64,000 nt of DNA from an uncultured Poribacteria bacterium (GTDB lineage: Bacteria > Poribacteria > WGA-4E > WGA-3G). Position numbers and translations under genes: made by a program. Every line of letters starts with the position of its first letter. The stretch's first letter is position 1. The stretch lies in contig OY282383.1 of assembly GCA_958295855.1 (NCBI GenBank), forward strand, positions 1,840,481-1,904,480. Reading direction: 5' to 3'. Below the pieces are notes generated by a model, which ran no database searches, was not told the DNA's origin, and worked only from the letters and a program-made list of their open reading frames with translations. Shown here piece by piece: positions 17,450 to 26,365 of this stretch.

Positions 17450-18364
17450 TTATTTGACACCAACCCTGTTAATGATATGCCGAAGCTGATTGCAAACTGG
17501 ACCTAGTAAAGCAGGTAGATCGTTGGAATCACCTGACTTATACTTCAGGGAAGTAAGACCGAGCAAGTCCGTAGGAATCTTGATGTCACCCTCGCGAGGG
17601 ATAATCATAAAGGTTCGCTCATGTGACAATGCTCCCATAAATAGCCCTAACTCAAAGATTACATTATCACGAGGTGCATCAGATTTTTCGTCACGGCTTA
17701 TCACTTCGTCGTCCGGTCCTAGCACCAACGCTGCAAAGTCAGCTTCTTGAACCTGTTTTTCAAGGTCGATTATTGGAAATTTCGAAGCACCGAAGACGCT
17801 GTCTGTCCATAATCGTACAAGAATGTCCTCGTGCTCTAAATTAGATTGAATCGTTTGGGCAATAGGAAGAGATTCCTTTGAAGAACCTACAAACAAAACA
17901 GGACGTGGGTTTTTAGAGGCCACCAACCTATTCCTTTGCCGCAACCTCCCGGCAAGTTCCCCCGCAATTAGTTGCCAGATTCTTGGATATTTATCTGCTA
18001 ATCGACGGAGAGGAGCCTCAGAGATTTTCGCAACAACTGTTTGTTCAATAGCGACAACCGACGCAGAACGCTTAGCGGACGGATCAACTAATACCATTTC
18101 ACCCACATGTTGTCCGGAATTCCTGATTGCCACTTCACGCCCATTAACAACGATAGAAAGCCGGCCCGCGAGAATGAAATAGATGTCATCGTCTGCCTCA
18201 TCCTGAACGATTAGTTCATCCCCGGACTCAAACTGAAGAATTTTAGTTTGACCCGCCAGTTCTGTAGATAAATTTTCGTCGCCTTGAATAATAGTCTGTT
18301 TGCGTAACGCTGAAATAAGTCGATCGCGACCTTCCGTTCCACAAAATCTGCTAATCATTTCCAT
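17450..18364 (-). CDS. Cyclic-nucleotide-binding TIR-like effector (PycTIR-like)
   Basis: A 304-residue protein with two domains. Residues about 30-145 are a CRP-type cyclic nucleotide-binding fold; the phosphate-binding cassette is HVGEMVLVDPSAKRSASV (residues 86-103). Residues about 154-295 are a TIR-like domain of the predicted nucleotide-binding (CAP12-like) type, opening with RPVLFVGSS, and E238 in DNVIFELGLFMGAL is the likely catalytic Glu. In Pycsar, such effectors are switched on by cyclic pyrimidine nucleotides and destroy NAD. Cytoplasmic and co-transcribed with the cyclase. The start has only a weak ribosome site. Confidence 0.82.
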   Translation of the reverse strand: MEMISRFCGTEGRDRLISALRKQTIIQGDENLSTELAGQTKILQFESGDELIVQDEADDDIYFILAGRLSIVVNGREVAIRNSGQHVGEMVLVDPSAKRSASVVAIEQTVVAKISEAPLRRLADKYPRIWQLIAGELAGRLRQRNRLVASKNPRPVLFVGSSKESLPIAQTIQSNLEHEDILVRLWTDSVFGASKFPIIDLEKQVQEADFAALVLGPDDEVISRDEKSDAPRDNVIFELGLFMGALSHERTFMIIPREGDIKIPTDLLGLTSLKYKSGDSNDLPALLGPVCNQLRHIINRVGVK

Positions 18365-18383
18365 CTCTTGTCAACTTCCAATT

Positions 18384-18465
18384 GGATTTTCACGGATTGC
18401 ACAGATTGCGCGGCTCCCAAAAATCCGTGAAATCTGATAAATCCGCGTCACTCCGCGATTTGCGG
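18384..18465. repeat. ATCCGCG dispersed repeat copy
   Basis: A shorter copy (AAATCCGTGAAATCTGATAA core, then CCGCG) directly upstream of the effector gene, so the cyclase-effector pair is bracketed by family members. Confidence 0.75.
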
Positions 18466-18471
18466 CATAAG

Positions 18472-18503
18472 GGTATCAACCCCTGCTTGCAGGGGCAAAT
18501 ACC
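18472..18503. repeat. Hairpin repeat, CCCCTGC/GCAGGGG family
   Basis: Outer stem GGTAT/ATACC and inner stem CCCCTGC/GCAGGGG with a 2-base loop. It belongs to the family of 13235, 27615 and 36496. Confidence 0.85.
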
Positions 18504-18537
18504 ACCCTCGCCCAAATGCGACGTGCATTCAGACAAT

Positions 18538-18624
18538 TTATTCCGCCGCGTCCTCCACAATGCGAATCTCCTCTGATGTTAAATCATAGCATGTATGTGC
18601 CTGTTTGTCAACCTCATTTTCAAG
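18538..18624 (-). pseudogene. Remnant: C-terminal end of a restriction/methylase-like protein
   Basis: A frame of 28 codons (plus stop) ending DLTSEEIRIVEDAAE then stop, preceded by VDKQAHTCY, which matches the (D)RQ-x2-LYxLTxEEIxIVE end of Eco57I-type proteins. It is closed upstream by an in-frame stop, so only the 3' end survives. Confidence 0.45.
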
Positions 18625-18689
18625 TTATTGTTCATTATACCTATGTTATCCTTTCATTTCTGTGACTGTCTGAATGATGTCGCATTTGC

Positions 18690-18862
18690 GGCGAATACAC
18701 CCACTCACTCCCGAAAAAATCCGCACTATCAAAGAAAGTATCTAAAAAATCACTCCGGCAGAACTCAGAGAGATTTCCGCAGTTGCAAGCACTCAAAAAT
18801 CCGCGTCCTCCGCGTAATCTGTGATAATCCGCGATTCAGACAAATACACCCACTCACTCCCG
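18690..18862. repeat. ATCCGCG dispersed repeat block, inverted
   Basis: The same family as at 14407, but in opposite orientation. It carries two copies of ATACACCCACTCACTCCCGA. The plus strand shows the decayed coding end IHPLTPEKIRTIKESI then stop. With the 14.4 kb block it forms an inverted pair around the FRG-cyclase-effector module. Confidence 0.8.
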
Positions 18863-18934
18863 AGCCTATAAAAGGAGACATAAGGATAGAATTACAGTTG
18901 ACAACCGAATACCTCCGCCCTTATGGATTTTTTG

Positions 18935-18963
18935 TTGCAATCTTTGCTGTTTTGTGGTATCCT
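18935..18963 (+). promoter_or_regulatory. Candidate sigma-70 promoter
   Basis: TTGCAA (18935-18940), a 17-base spacer and TATCCT (18958-18963), upstream of the SppA-type gene. Chosen by eye from hexamer match and spacing only. Confidence 0.4.
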
Positions 18964-19115
18964 AATACTACACGTTTTAAACTTGTAACAGGTCTTTTGT
19001 GTGGCTTAACATCGAAAGTGTATTTATGGTTTTACGTTTCTCTCTCAAAATGGTTCGCCAGAATGTTAAACGTTCTGCTATTGGTGATACAAATTTGACA
19101 AACGGTCAACTGCGG

Positions 19116-21554
19116 ATGCGTGTAGCGTGCATTTGGAAGAATATTATCTTGGTTGCATTCATCTTCGGGGTTAGTGTGCCTTTTGCTGTAGCCTCTCCGC
19201 CAAAGGCGCGCACCTACTTACCCTCAAGCTCCATTGCCGTGAGTGACGATGCCTTGGCCACTTTTTTCAATCCAGCCGGACTCGGCACAGGGCGTGCCTT
19301 AAATCTGTACTATCTCCGAACATACCAGAGCAATTGGGCTGGCGATGACGCTTTTTTTCTCGCTGTGCCAAACGCCGGATTCGGGGTCGAATTTGCCACT
19401 ACCGATATGGACACTGACTTTACACGTTATACGTTCTCCAGTGGACAACACTTGGGAAGTTCACTCTACTGGGGCTCAAGTTACAGTTGGATTAATTCGG
19501 ACGAGAAAGCCTACGACAAATTCGGCTCATTATCCCTCGGATTTATGTACCGTCGTCGCTACCTTTCAATTGGTGCAATGGCGCGAGAGCTCAATCGGCC
19601 CAAATTGCTTGGCGAAAAGTTAGGCCGTACCTACGATGTGGGCATAGCCCTTCGTCCTGGCACATGGCGGGCAACGCTCTCTGTTGACATGCAGAAAACG
19701 CAAGGTGTAGAAGGCGTGGAACTCCGCTATGCACTGGCACTGCAGCCAATCCGAGAACTCATGCTGCGCGGCACGATAAACAGCAATCAGAGTTTTGATA
19801 TCCGTTTCGGTATCAACATTGGAAATTGGGGATTCGGCACAGATAACTCCTTTGACAAAAACTTGAACTCGCAGGCCGGTGTAGGCTACTTCCAATTCTC
19901 CAACGCACCCAAAACGAAACCGATTCCGCGCCGCCGCATGTTTCTTGATGTACCCATGGGCTATCTGGCACAGCTCCTGCGAATTGCAAAATGGGATGAG
20001 GATGTTGCTGGCGTGCTCATCCGAATCGACGGGAGCGGGTACGGCATGGGGCGGCTCCAAGAAATGTCAGATGCCATTCTTGATTTTAGGGAATCGGGAC
20101 GCTTCGCTATATGCTACCTCTCTAACTGCTCCACCGGTGACTACATTGTCGCTGCCGCGTGCGACGCTGTGCTGATGCACCCCGCCGCAGAAATGCGGCT
20201 CATCGGTTTGCGCGCAGAGCGTTCCTTCTACAAAGGTGCATTAGACATGCTCGGTGTTAGAGCCGACTTGGAGCATATCGGGGAATATAAGTCTGCATCG
20301 GAGGCGTTCACGCGGCGCAATATGTCCGAAGCGCACCGTGAAATCCAGAACGTTATCATGGACGACCTCTACGAACAGTTGGTAACCGCCATTGCAACAG
20401 GGCGCGGGTGGACTCAAGAATCTGTCAAAAATCTGATTGACCGGGGGCCGTTCACTGCACGAGCGGCACGCTCTGCCGAACTCGTTGACAGGCTCGTCTA
20501 TGAAGATGAACTGCCGGAGATTGTAGCCGAACTCACCGATGCCGCTACCGACCTGGTGCCCCTCAGCGAATACGCCAGAAGCGGGCTTTACGTACAAGAT
20601 TGGCAGGTTCGCCAACCAAAGATTGCGATTATTGAGGCAAAAGGGTTGATGCTGACAGGCAGTAGTTTTATAGATGCGTTTATGGGCACACAAGTGATGG
20701 GCGCGGATACTATCGCACGCGCGGTTCAGCAGGTGCGGGAAGATGAGTCCATAAAAGCTGTCGTGTTGCGAATTGACAGCGGCGGTGGGCTCGTCGTCGC
20801 AGCGGACATAATATGGCATGAACTCACGCGACTCACCCAAGTCAAACCGCTTGTTGTTTCAATGGGCGATGTGGCAGCATCGGGCGGTTATTACATTGCT
20901 GCGCCTGCAGATGTTATCGTCGCCGAACCCGGGACGATTACAGGCTCCATCGGCGTTATCGGCGGCAAGTATAGTTTCAAAGGGCTTTACGAAAATCTGG
21001 GCATCCAAAAAGAAATTATCAAACGGGGCAAGCATGCAGATTTTTATACAGATTACGGCGACTATCCACCCTCAGAGCAGGCAATCGTACAAAAACAAAT
21101 TGCGGAAATTTATGACGATTTCATTACCAAAGTTGCTATCGGAAGAGCCGAGTTGACGAAAGAGAAAGTGGACAGCCTCGGGCAGGGACGCATCTGGACA
21201 GGGAGACAAGCACACGAGAACGGGCTTGTTGATAAATTGGGCGGCTTAAGCCTCGCACTCGCAATAGCGCAAGAACGAGCAGGATTGGAAAAGAAAGTGG
21301 TTGAGGTAGTCCGACTCCCCAAACAAACGTGGCTATCCCAGTTATTAAGCAATTTCCAGCCGCTACTCAGCACTGGCACAGGTATATCATCGGCGGTGCC
21401 CCAACCTGTTACGCAATTTGAGCTGGGATTAGCGCAAATTGGCAGTCGCTTTACATTAGCCGGCCGCTTAAGTGCTACCTCCAGGCTGCTAAACATTATC
21501 AGAAAGCACAGGCTTTTTCTCCTCATGCGCTATCATGTGGAGGTAGGCAATTAA
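19116..21554 (+). CDS. Outer-membrane-barrel-like domain fused to signal peptide peptidase SppA (S49)
   Basis: About 812 residues. A signal peptide (hydrophobic NIILVAFIFGVSVPF, cleaved after AVA) leads a domain of about 280 residues resembling UPF0164/PorV-like barrels (SSIAVSDDALATFFNPAGLG). A double-domain S49 protease follows, with general-base lysine K392 in EYKSASEAF and nucleophile S589 in VAASGGYY, followed by GTITGSIGV. SppA proteins digest membrane-embedded signal peptides, but a fused N-terminal barrel is unusual. The frame is open to a GTG at 18999; the start at 19116 is preferred because it gives a normal signal peptide, though no clear ribosome site marks it. Confidence 0.85.
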   Translation: MRVACIWKNIILVAFIFGVSVPFAVASPPKARTYLPSSSIAVSDDALATFFNPAGLGTGRALNLYYLRTYQSNWAGDDAFFLAVPNAGFGVEFATTDMDTDFTRYTFSSGQHLGSSLYWGSSYSWINSDEKAYDKFGSLSLGFMYRRRYLSIGAMARELNRPKLLGEKLGRTYDVGIALRPGTWRATLSVDMQKTQGVEGVELRYALALQPIRELMLRGTINSNQSFDIRFGINIGNWGFGTDNSFDKNLNSQAGVGYFQFSNAPKTKPIPRRRMFLDVPMGYLAQLLRIAKWDEDVAGVLIRIDGSGYGMGRLQEMSDAILDFRESGRFAICYLSNCSTGDYIVAAACDAVLMHPAAEMRLIGLRAERSFYKGALDMLGVRADLEHIGEYKSASEAFTRRNMSEAHREIQNVIMDDLYEQLVTAIATGRGWTQESVKNLIDRGPFTARAARSAELVDRLVYEDELPEIVAELTDAATDLVPLSEYARSGLYVQDWQVRQPKIAIIEAKGLMLTGSSFIDAFMGTQVMGADTIARAVQQVREDESIKAVVLRIDSGGGLVVAADIIWHELTRLTQVKPLVVSMGDVAASGGYYIAAPADVIVAEPGTITGSIGVIGGKYSFKGLYENLGIQKEIIKRGKHADFYTDYGDYPPSEQAIVQKQIAEIYDDFITKVAIGRAELTKEKVDSLGQGRIWTGRQAHENGLVDKLGGLSLALAIAQERAGLEKKVVEVVRLPKQTWLSQLLSNFQPLLSTGTGISSAVPQPVTQFELGLAQIGSRFTLAGRLSATSRLLNIIRKHRLFLLMRYHVEVGN

Positions 21555-21593
21555 AGAGCATCAATTCAGTTTCTGCTCCGCTTTTTCCCAATT

Positions 21594-21624
21594 GTATATT
21601 ACCCCGCTTTGCGGGGAAGTATAC
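21594..21624. repeat. Hairpin repeat, ACCCCGC/GCGGGG variant
   Basis: Outer arms GTAT/ATAC and an inner stem CCCCGC-TTT-GCGGGG. A variant of the CCCCTGC family, lying between the SppA-type and pcm genes. Confidence 0.8.
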
Positions 21625-21708
21625 CTGTGTCAAAAGCGGGTTTGCGATGAGTGACAGAGCGTATTCCTCATGAATTGCGTTTTTAAAAAAGAAAGAGGAG
21701 CATGTGTA

Positions 21709-22350
21709 ATGCCCTTTCCCAAAAACTATTCAAAACTGCGCCGGGAAATGGTGCAAAACCAGATCGAAAAGCGGGGCATTGATAATCCGCAGGTGCTTGC
21801 TGTTATGCGCAAGGTGCAGCGCCACCTCTTTGTAAAACCGGAATCCCTTGCTGTAGCCTATCGGGATGGCCCACTCCTAATTGATTGTGAGCAAACAATT
21901 TCACAACCCTATATCGTAGCATTGATGACAGACTTATTGGCACTCACACCGGTTTCAAAAGTACTTGAGATTGGAACGGGATGCGGCTATCAAACCGCTG
22001 TGTTAGCAGAGTTGGCGGCAGAGGTATATTCCGTTGAGATCTTGCCGGCCCTCGCCAAAAGTGCGAAAGCACGGTTAGAGGCACTCAACTATCGGAACAT
22101 CCATCTCAAAGAAGGAAACGGGTATTACGGTTGGCAAGAATGTGCCCCTTACGATGCAGTACTTGTGACTGCAGCACCCAAGAACATACCAGAGCAACTC
22201 ATTCACCAGCTCGTTGAAGGCGGAAGAATGGTTATTCCGGTTGGCGATGCGGCCCAAAACCTTCTTTTAATTCGGAAGGTAGCGGGCAAAGCGGAAACCA
22301 CCGAGGTGACGGGTGTCAGTTTTGTGCCGATGACAGGGGTACCGAGATAA
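21709..22350 (+). CDS. pcm: Protein-L-isoaspartate O-methyltransferase
   Basis: A 213-residue SAM-dependent methyltransferase that repairs isoaspartyl residues. Motif I VLEIGTGCGYQTAVLAE is the AdoMet-binding loop, and MVQNQIEKRGI near the start, QTISQPYIVA and GGRMVIPVG are hallmark segments. The start at 21709 is preferred to 21670 because AGAGGAG lies 8 bases upstream and the protein then begins at the family's usual position. Confidence 0.95.
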   Translation: MPFPKNYSKLRREMVQNQIEKRGIDNPQVLAVMRKVQRHLFVKPESLAVAYRDGPLLIDCEQTISQPYIVALMTDLLALTPVSKVLEIGTGCGYQTAVLAELAAEVYSVEILPALAKSAKARLEALNYRNIHLKEGNGYYGWQECAPYDAVLVTAAPKNIPEQLIHQLVEGGRMVIPVGDAAQNLLLIRKVAGKAETTEVTGVSFVPMTGVPR

Positions 22351-22390
22351 AACTCTCAGAACAAGAAACGAGGCTAAGGAAAACAATATA

Positions 22391-23356
22391 ATGCAATTGA
22401 AACACACATGTCATGTACTTCTGCTCCTGGGGCTACTTTTTCCCGCTACCACTGTCGCACGCTTTAATGACATCGGGGTAGGGGCGCGGCCCCTCGGACT
22501 CGGCGGGGCGTTTGTCGCACTCGCCGATGATAGCAATGCCCCTAACTACAACGCCGCCGGCTTAGGCTACATAGATGCAATTCAGGCGGGGGCCACTTAT
22601 GCACAGCGATTTAACGGACTCATTACCTATAACGCTATTGGTGGCGTTATACCGCTTGGCGGTGCTGGGGTTATCGGCGCAAATATTGGCATCTTGGCAG
22701 AAGATTCGGAAATTTATCGGGAACAGACGCTGCGGTTGGCTTATGGCAACGCTGTTCTCAAGCAAATTGCTATCGGAGCCACCCTGAAACTCTTCAGCAC
22801 TTCCTTCGATGAAGCGAATGAATTCGTTAGCGAGAATCCCTATTTCACGCAGACTTCTGCTTCAGCCGTTTCGTTTGATGTAGGCGTGATTGCCAAGCCT
22901 GCAACCGGACTGAGCCTCGGCGTTTCCGCGGAGAATTTACTTCCTGCAAACATGAGCATCTCCGAATTGCACACAGATTCGGTGCCTCGGCACATCCGTG
23001 CTGGTGTTGCATACAGGCTGGAATCTATTGCTGAGATGAGCGCGCAGGGCGAGGTAGTGAGCAACTTGTTGAAATCCAGTTTAGTCATTGTGGAGGTCGC
23101 GAACCGCAGTAGTGAGATGCATGTACGCGCCGGGGCAGAACTCTGGCTGAATAAAGCCATCGCTGTACGTGGCGGGTATGGCGTCGCTTCTAACAGAACG
23201 GGCGGAAGTGGCACCGCAACAACCCTAACCCTCGGCGGAAGTGCGCGAATCCCGGTGGGCAGTGCTGCCTTTCAACTTGATTATGGATTCCAAATGCTTA
23301 CGGGTGATTTTCAAGATAATACGACACAGCGGGCTTCAGTCAACCTGCTGTTTTAA
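22391..23356 (+). CDS. PorV/UPF0164-like outer membrane beta-barrel protein
   Basis: A 321-residue exported protein with a signal peptide (about residues 1-22) and the family opening GARPLGLGGAFVALADDSNA then NYNAAGLG, followed by alternating strands of an outer-membrane barrel and an aromatic C-terminal residue (NLLF). Relatives include the PorV/PorQ proteins, which in Bacteroidota act in type IX secretion. The next gene encodes a secreted protein with a FlgD/T9SS-like C-terminal domain, which makes a secretion role plausible but unproven. Confidence 0.8.
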   Translation: MQLKHTCHVLLLLGLLFPATTVARFNDIGVGARPLGLGGAFVALADDSNAPNYNAAGLGYIDAIQAGATYAQRFNGLITYNAIGGVIPLGGAGVIGANIGILAEDSEIYREQTLRLAYGNAVLKQIAIGATLKLFSTSFDEANEFVSENPYFTQTSASAVSFDVGVIAKPATGLSLGVSAENLLPANMSISELHTDSVPRHIRAGVAYRLESIAEMSAQGEVVSNLLKSSLVIVEVANRSSEMHVRAGAELWLNKAIAVRGGYGVASNRTGGSGTATTLTLGGSARIPVGSAAFQLDYGFQMLTGDFQDNTTQRASVNLLF

Positions 23357-23373
23357 AACATAAGCGGAAACTG

Positions 23374-23393
23374 GGCGGAGAAAGGGCTCCGCC
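23374..23393. repeat. Hairpin GGCGGAG/CTCCGCC before a start codon
   Basis: A 7-base perfect stem followed by TTTACAAG. Similar GC-stem hairpins followed by CCTTACAA or CTACA lie ahead of genes at 28982, 26194 and 49320, and in variant form at 10583. Confidence 0.6.
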
Positions 23394-23416
23394 TTTACAA
23401 GCCAAAAGGAAGTGTT

Positions 23417-24799
23417 ATGAAAAAGATAGTGTTCGCTTGGATGCTTATCGGTAGTCTGCTCGTCTCCAGCAACAGTTATAGCGCGGTTACCTCTGTTGGG
23501 GAGATTAACGTCGTCGGCCAAACCAAAGGGGTTGTTCCTGCCAGTTCAACGGTGCCGCTGCTCGTCACGCTTGTCGTCGACCGGTCGTTGGCAGAGCCGG
23601 GAGAAGAAATTAAAACTATTGAAATTGTGATGCCGCCCGGATTTCTAACGCAATCGTCCAACTTCAAAGGCATATCACGGGACGGCACCAAAATCGCAGC
23701 CAGCGTCTCCACCGGTGGAGGCAACGTACTGCGCGTGGTACTCGCAGATGTCATCGTCGATTTCCAGAACTCGATTTATGAAATCACATTTGACTGTCGA
23801 ACACCGGAGAGCGTCATACGGGAGGCAGTGTTCAGAGCGCGCCTACGAAACCTGCAAGACGGGCCCATCGGCGAATTTATCCGCTCAGGGCAGGCAGATG
23901 GAAAAATTAACAACGACGACTTTACCTTACAGGTAATTCCGAATGTACCGCCTGATGCCGTTACAGGCTTTACCGCCGAACCCGACAGCACCGGTGAAAA
24001 CGATGTCACCCTCCGCTGGCAAAAATCCGAAGACCCGGATGTCAACGGTTATCTCATCTATAGGGATAAGGAGCTTCCCATTCGTATTGAAAATCGTTCA
24101 TCGACCACGTTTCGTGATGTCAACGTACTTCCGGGGAACCATACGTATAAGATAACTGCTTACAAAACGCTTTTTTTGCAATCGGAACTTTCCGCTACAC
24201 AAACGGTGGACGTATTACCGGACACTGCCGCGCCACAACCACCGCCGATGCTAGACATTGTTACCTCAAGCGATGGTGTTGAAATTTTGTGGAAGCCAAG
24301 CGTCAGTCGTGACGTAACAACATACCGAATTTTGTTCGGTTCATCGGCAAACGCGCTTGAACTACTACCCAATGGCGAGATACACGAGAAAAAAACGGAA
24401 TATAAATTTGTTGATACCCGCCCTTTGTCTGTAGGCAGTTTTACTTATGCTATTGTCGCGATTGACGAGGCAGATAACGTCTCAGCACCAATACAAAAAA
24501 GACTCCGCATATTTGATGAACCTTATCCGAATCCGTTTACGCCCCTCTCGCTGGATGCCGATTTCAACACCGTTATCTTCCCCGCCCGCGCGATTGAAGA
24601 TGTTGAGGGCGAGTTCAGCGTGCTTCTCTTTAACCTGAATGGGATGCTCGTGAAGACCTTAACGGCACAATTCGGCGAAACGGAACTAAAGTGGGATGGG
24701 AAAAATGAGGAAGGCGAATTCGTTGAAAGCGGCGTGTACGTCTATCAACTCCAAGTCGGAGAGAGTTTTAAAACGGGCACTTTAATCCTTGCTAAGTAG
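23417..24799 (+). CDS. Secreted fibronectin-type protein with FlgD/T9SS-like C-terminal domain
   Basis: A 460-residue protein with a signal peptide (about 1-23), an N-terminal beta domain, two fibronectin type III-like domains (about 180-270 and 275-375, each with a W/Y core and DxNGYxIYRD or TYRILFGSS strands), and a C-terminal Ig-like module of about 80 residues (NPFTP ... GMLVKTL ... WDGKNEEGEFVESGVYVY). That last module is typical of FlgD-Ig or type IX sorting domains. It is probably cell-surface or extracellular. The neighbouring PorV-like barrel may assist its export. Confidence 0.7.
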   Translation: MKKIVFAWMLIGSLLVSSNSYSAVTSVGEINVVGQTKGVVPASSTVPLLVTLVVDRSLAEPGEEIKTIEIVMPPGFLTQSSNFKGISRDGTKIAASVSTGGGNVLRVVLADVIVDFQNSIYEITFDCRTPESVIREAVFRARLRNLQDGPIGEFIRSGQADGKINNDDFTLQVIPNVPPDAVTGFTAEPDSTGENDVTLRWQKSEDPDVNGYLIYRDKELPIRIENRSSTTFRDVNVLPGNHTYKITAYKTLFLQSELSATQTVDVLPDTAAPQPPPMLDIVTSSDGVEILWKPSVSRDVTTYRILFGSSANALELLPNGEIHEKKTEYKFVDTRPLSVGSFTYAIVAIDEADNVSAPIQKRLRIFDEPYPNPFTPLSLDADFNTVIFPARAIEDVEGEFSVLLFNLNGMLVKTLTAQFGETELKWDGKNEEGEFVESGVYVYQLQVGESFKTGTLILAK

Positions 24800-25104
24800 G
24801 TTAAGCGATAGAAAAACATTCCTGTCTTGCTTTTCGTTTCGCTGTAGAAAAAATTTATTGCTTTAATTTTGAATTCAAGGTTATACTAGAAAAACGGCTT
24901 CTGTCGGAGCAATGTGCATTGCAGGTAGGTGCCCGACTCTGATGCAATAGGTTAATGTAGGAAATAAAAAGGTTGTTCACTTTTCGTTCGCAACTTCGTT
25001 TGATTTAGGTTCCTAACATTCAAGGCACACTGTCGGCACGGGATGCACAATGAATTGTGCTACGACGAACCCACTTAAATTAGGATAAAGGGGAAACTAT
25101 AAAG
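24800..25104. other. Intergenic region, 305 bases
   Basis: No gene was found. It contains one copy of the GTTGTTCACTTTTCGTTC palindromic repeat (about 24971-24996), whose relatives lie at 26262, 27648, 27800 and, diverged, 43475. A GCACAATGAATTGTGC palindrome lies near 25046, like those near 12762 and 26310. Confidence 0.5.
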
Positions 25105-26163
25105 ATGAACAGATTAAAGTTATACGCACCTCGGTTCGGGCAAAGCAGTTTAAAGCTAACTTCGCATTTAGCGATTCTCATAGCAGTGATGCTCGCTTGT
25201 TCCGTTGTAATTTCTTTACCGACTGCGGAAGGGTGGACTATCTTACAAGAACGCGACCCGGAGGTTCGGGATTATATGTCTATCGCTTTCACAAGCAAGA
25301 CTGTTGGCTGGGTAGTCGGTGCCGCATCGTTTGAAGATTTTGAAAATCCCGGCTTCATCGGACATACCATGAATGGTGGTAAAACGTGGCAAAAATCGGA
25401 AATCAAAATTGCAGCCGATTTAGTCGAAGTCTACTTCTTGGATGAGAAACACGGCTGGGCAGTCGGTGCGGACGGCACAATTGCCGCTACGACTAACGGC
25501 AGAGACTGGGAACTCCAAACGAGCAAAGTTGGCAATAGGCTTAAGAGCATCTACTTCGTTAATAAAGAGGTTGGGTACGCCGCAGGAGAGAGTGATACTA
25601 TCCTCTCTACGAAAAATAGCGGCCGCTCATGGAAAGTGCTTCAAGGTGGACAACTCGGTGCTGTTGGCGATAGCGATGCAAATATGTACAATGCTATTCA
25701 GTTCCTTGACGAATCTACGGGCTGGGTTGCCGGCGTGCGCGTCATCCCCAGCAAAAAAGGGCAAAGTGCGTTGATTCAGAAGACTATGGATGAGGGGCAG
25801 AGTTGGGTTACCCAGGAGACCGGGAAAGAGGACATTCTTGAAGACATCTTCTTTCTTGATGCCTCAACCGGTTGGGCAGTCGGTGAAAACGGGGTAATTC
25901 TTCACACCAGTAACGGGGGCGAAACCTGGAAAGAGCAGTTCAGCGGTACACAAGAAACACTACGAAGTGTCGGGTTTGCAGATGAGAAGAACGGTTGGGC
26001 TGTAGGCGGTGATTTTGGAGTCGGTGCCATTCTAAACACCAATGATGGTGGTAAAACGTGGGAACTTGAAGATTCCAGGGAAAAAATAGTCAAAGTTTTT
26101 GTGCTTGATGGACAAAATGTGTGGGTAGCGAGTTCCACAGGAGCCATCATGCAAGCAAAATAA
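25105..26163 (+). CDS. Exported Ycf48-like beta-propeller protein
   Basis: A 352-residue protein with an N-terminal signal sequence and six or seven repeats of the type GWAVGxxGxIxxTxNGGxTW (for example GWAVGENGVILHTSNGGETW), the Ycf48/BNR propeller signature. In phototrophs, Ycf48 assists photosystem II assembly, but such proteins are common in non-phototrophs with unknown roles. GGGGAAA precedes the ATG. No linked gene suggests its partner. Confidence 0.82.
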   Translation: MNRLKLYAPRFGQSSLKLTSHLAILIAVMLACSVVISLPTAEGWTILQERDPEVRDYMSIAFTSKTVGWVVGAASFEDFENPGFIGHTMNGGKTWQKSEIKIAADLVEVYFLDEKHGWAVGADGTIAATTNGRDWELQTSKVGNRLKSIYFVNKEVGYAAGESDTILSTKNSGRSWKVLQGGQLGAVGDSDANMYNAIQFLDESTGWVAGVRVIPSKKGQSALIQKTMDEGQSWVTQETGKEDILEDIFFLDASTGWAVGENGVILHTSNGGETWKEQFSGTQETLRSVGFADEKNGWAVGGDFGVGAILNTNDGGKTWELEDSREKIVKVFVLDGQNVWVASSTGAIMQAK

Positions 26164-26365
26164 AGCGCGGGCATAAGGGGAACGGAAGACGCACGGAGAC
26201 AGCACTCCGCCCTTACAATCCCCTAAATTTGCATCTTGATGAATACAATGTAAGAAGGAAAAAAGTTGTTCACTTTTCGTTCACAACTTGGTTGGAGCGC
26301 GAGGATGCAAGATGAATTGCGCTACTACAAACCAGTCGACACTTTATCAAAGAGGAGGTACAATC

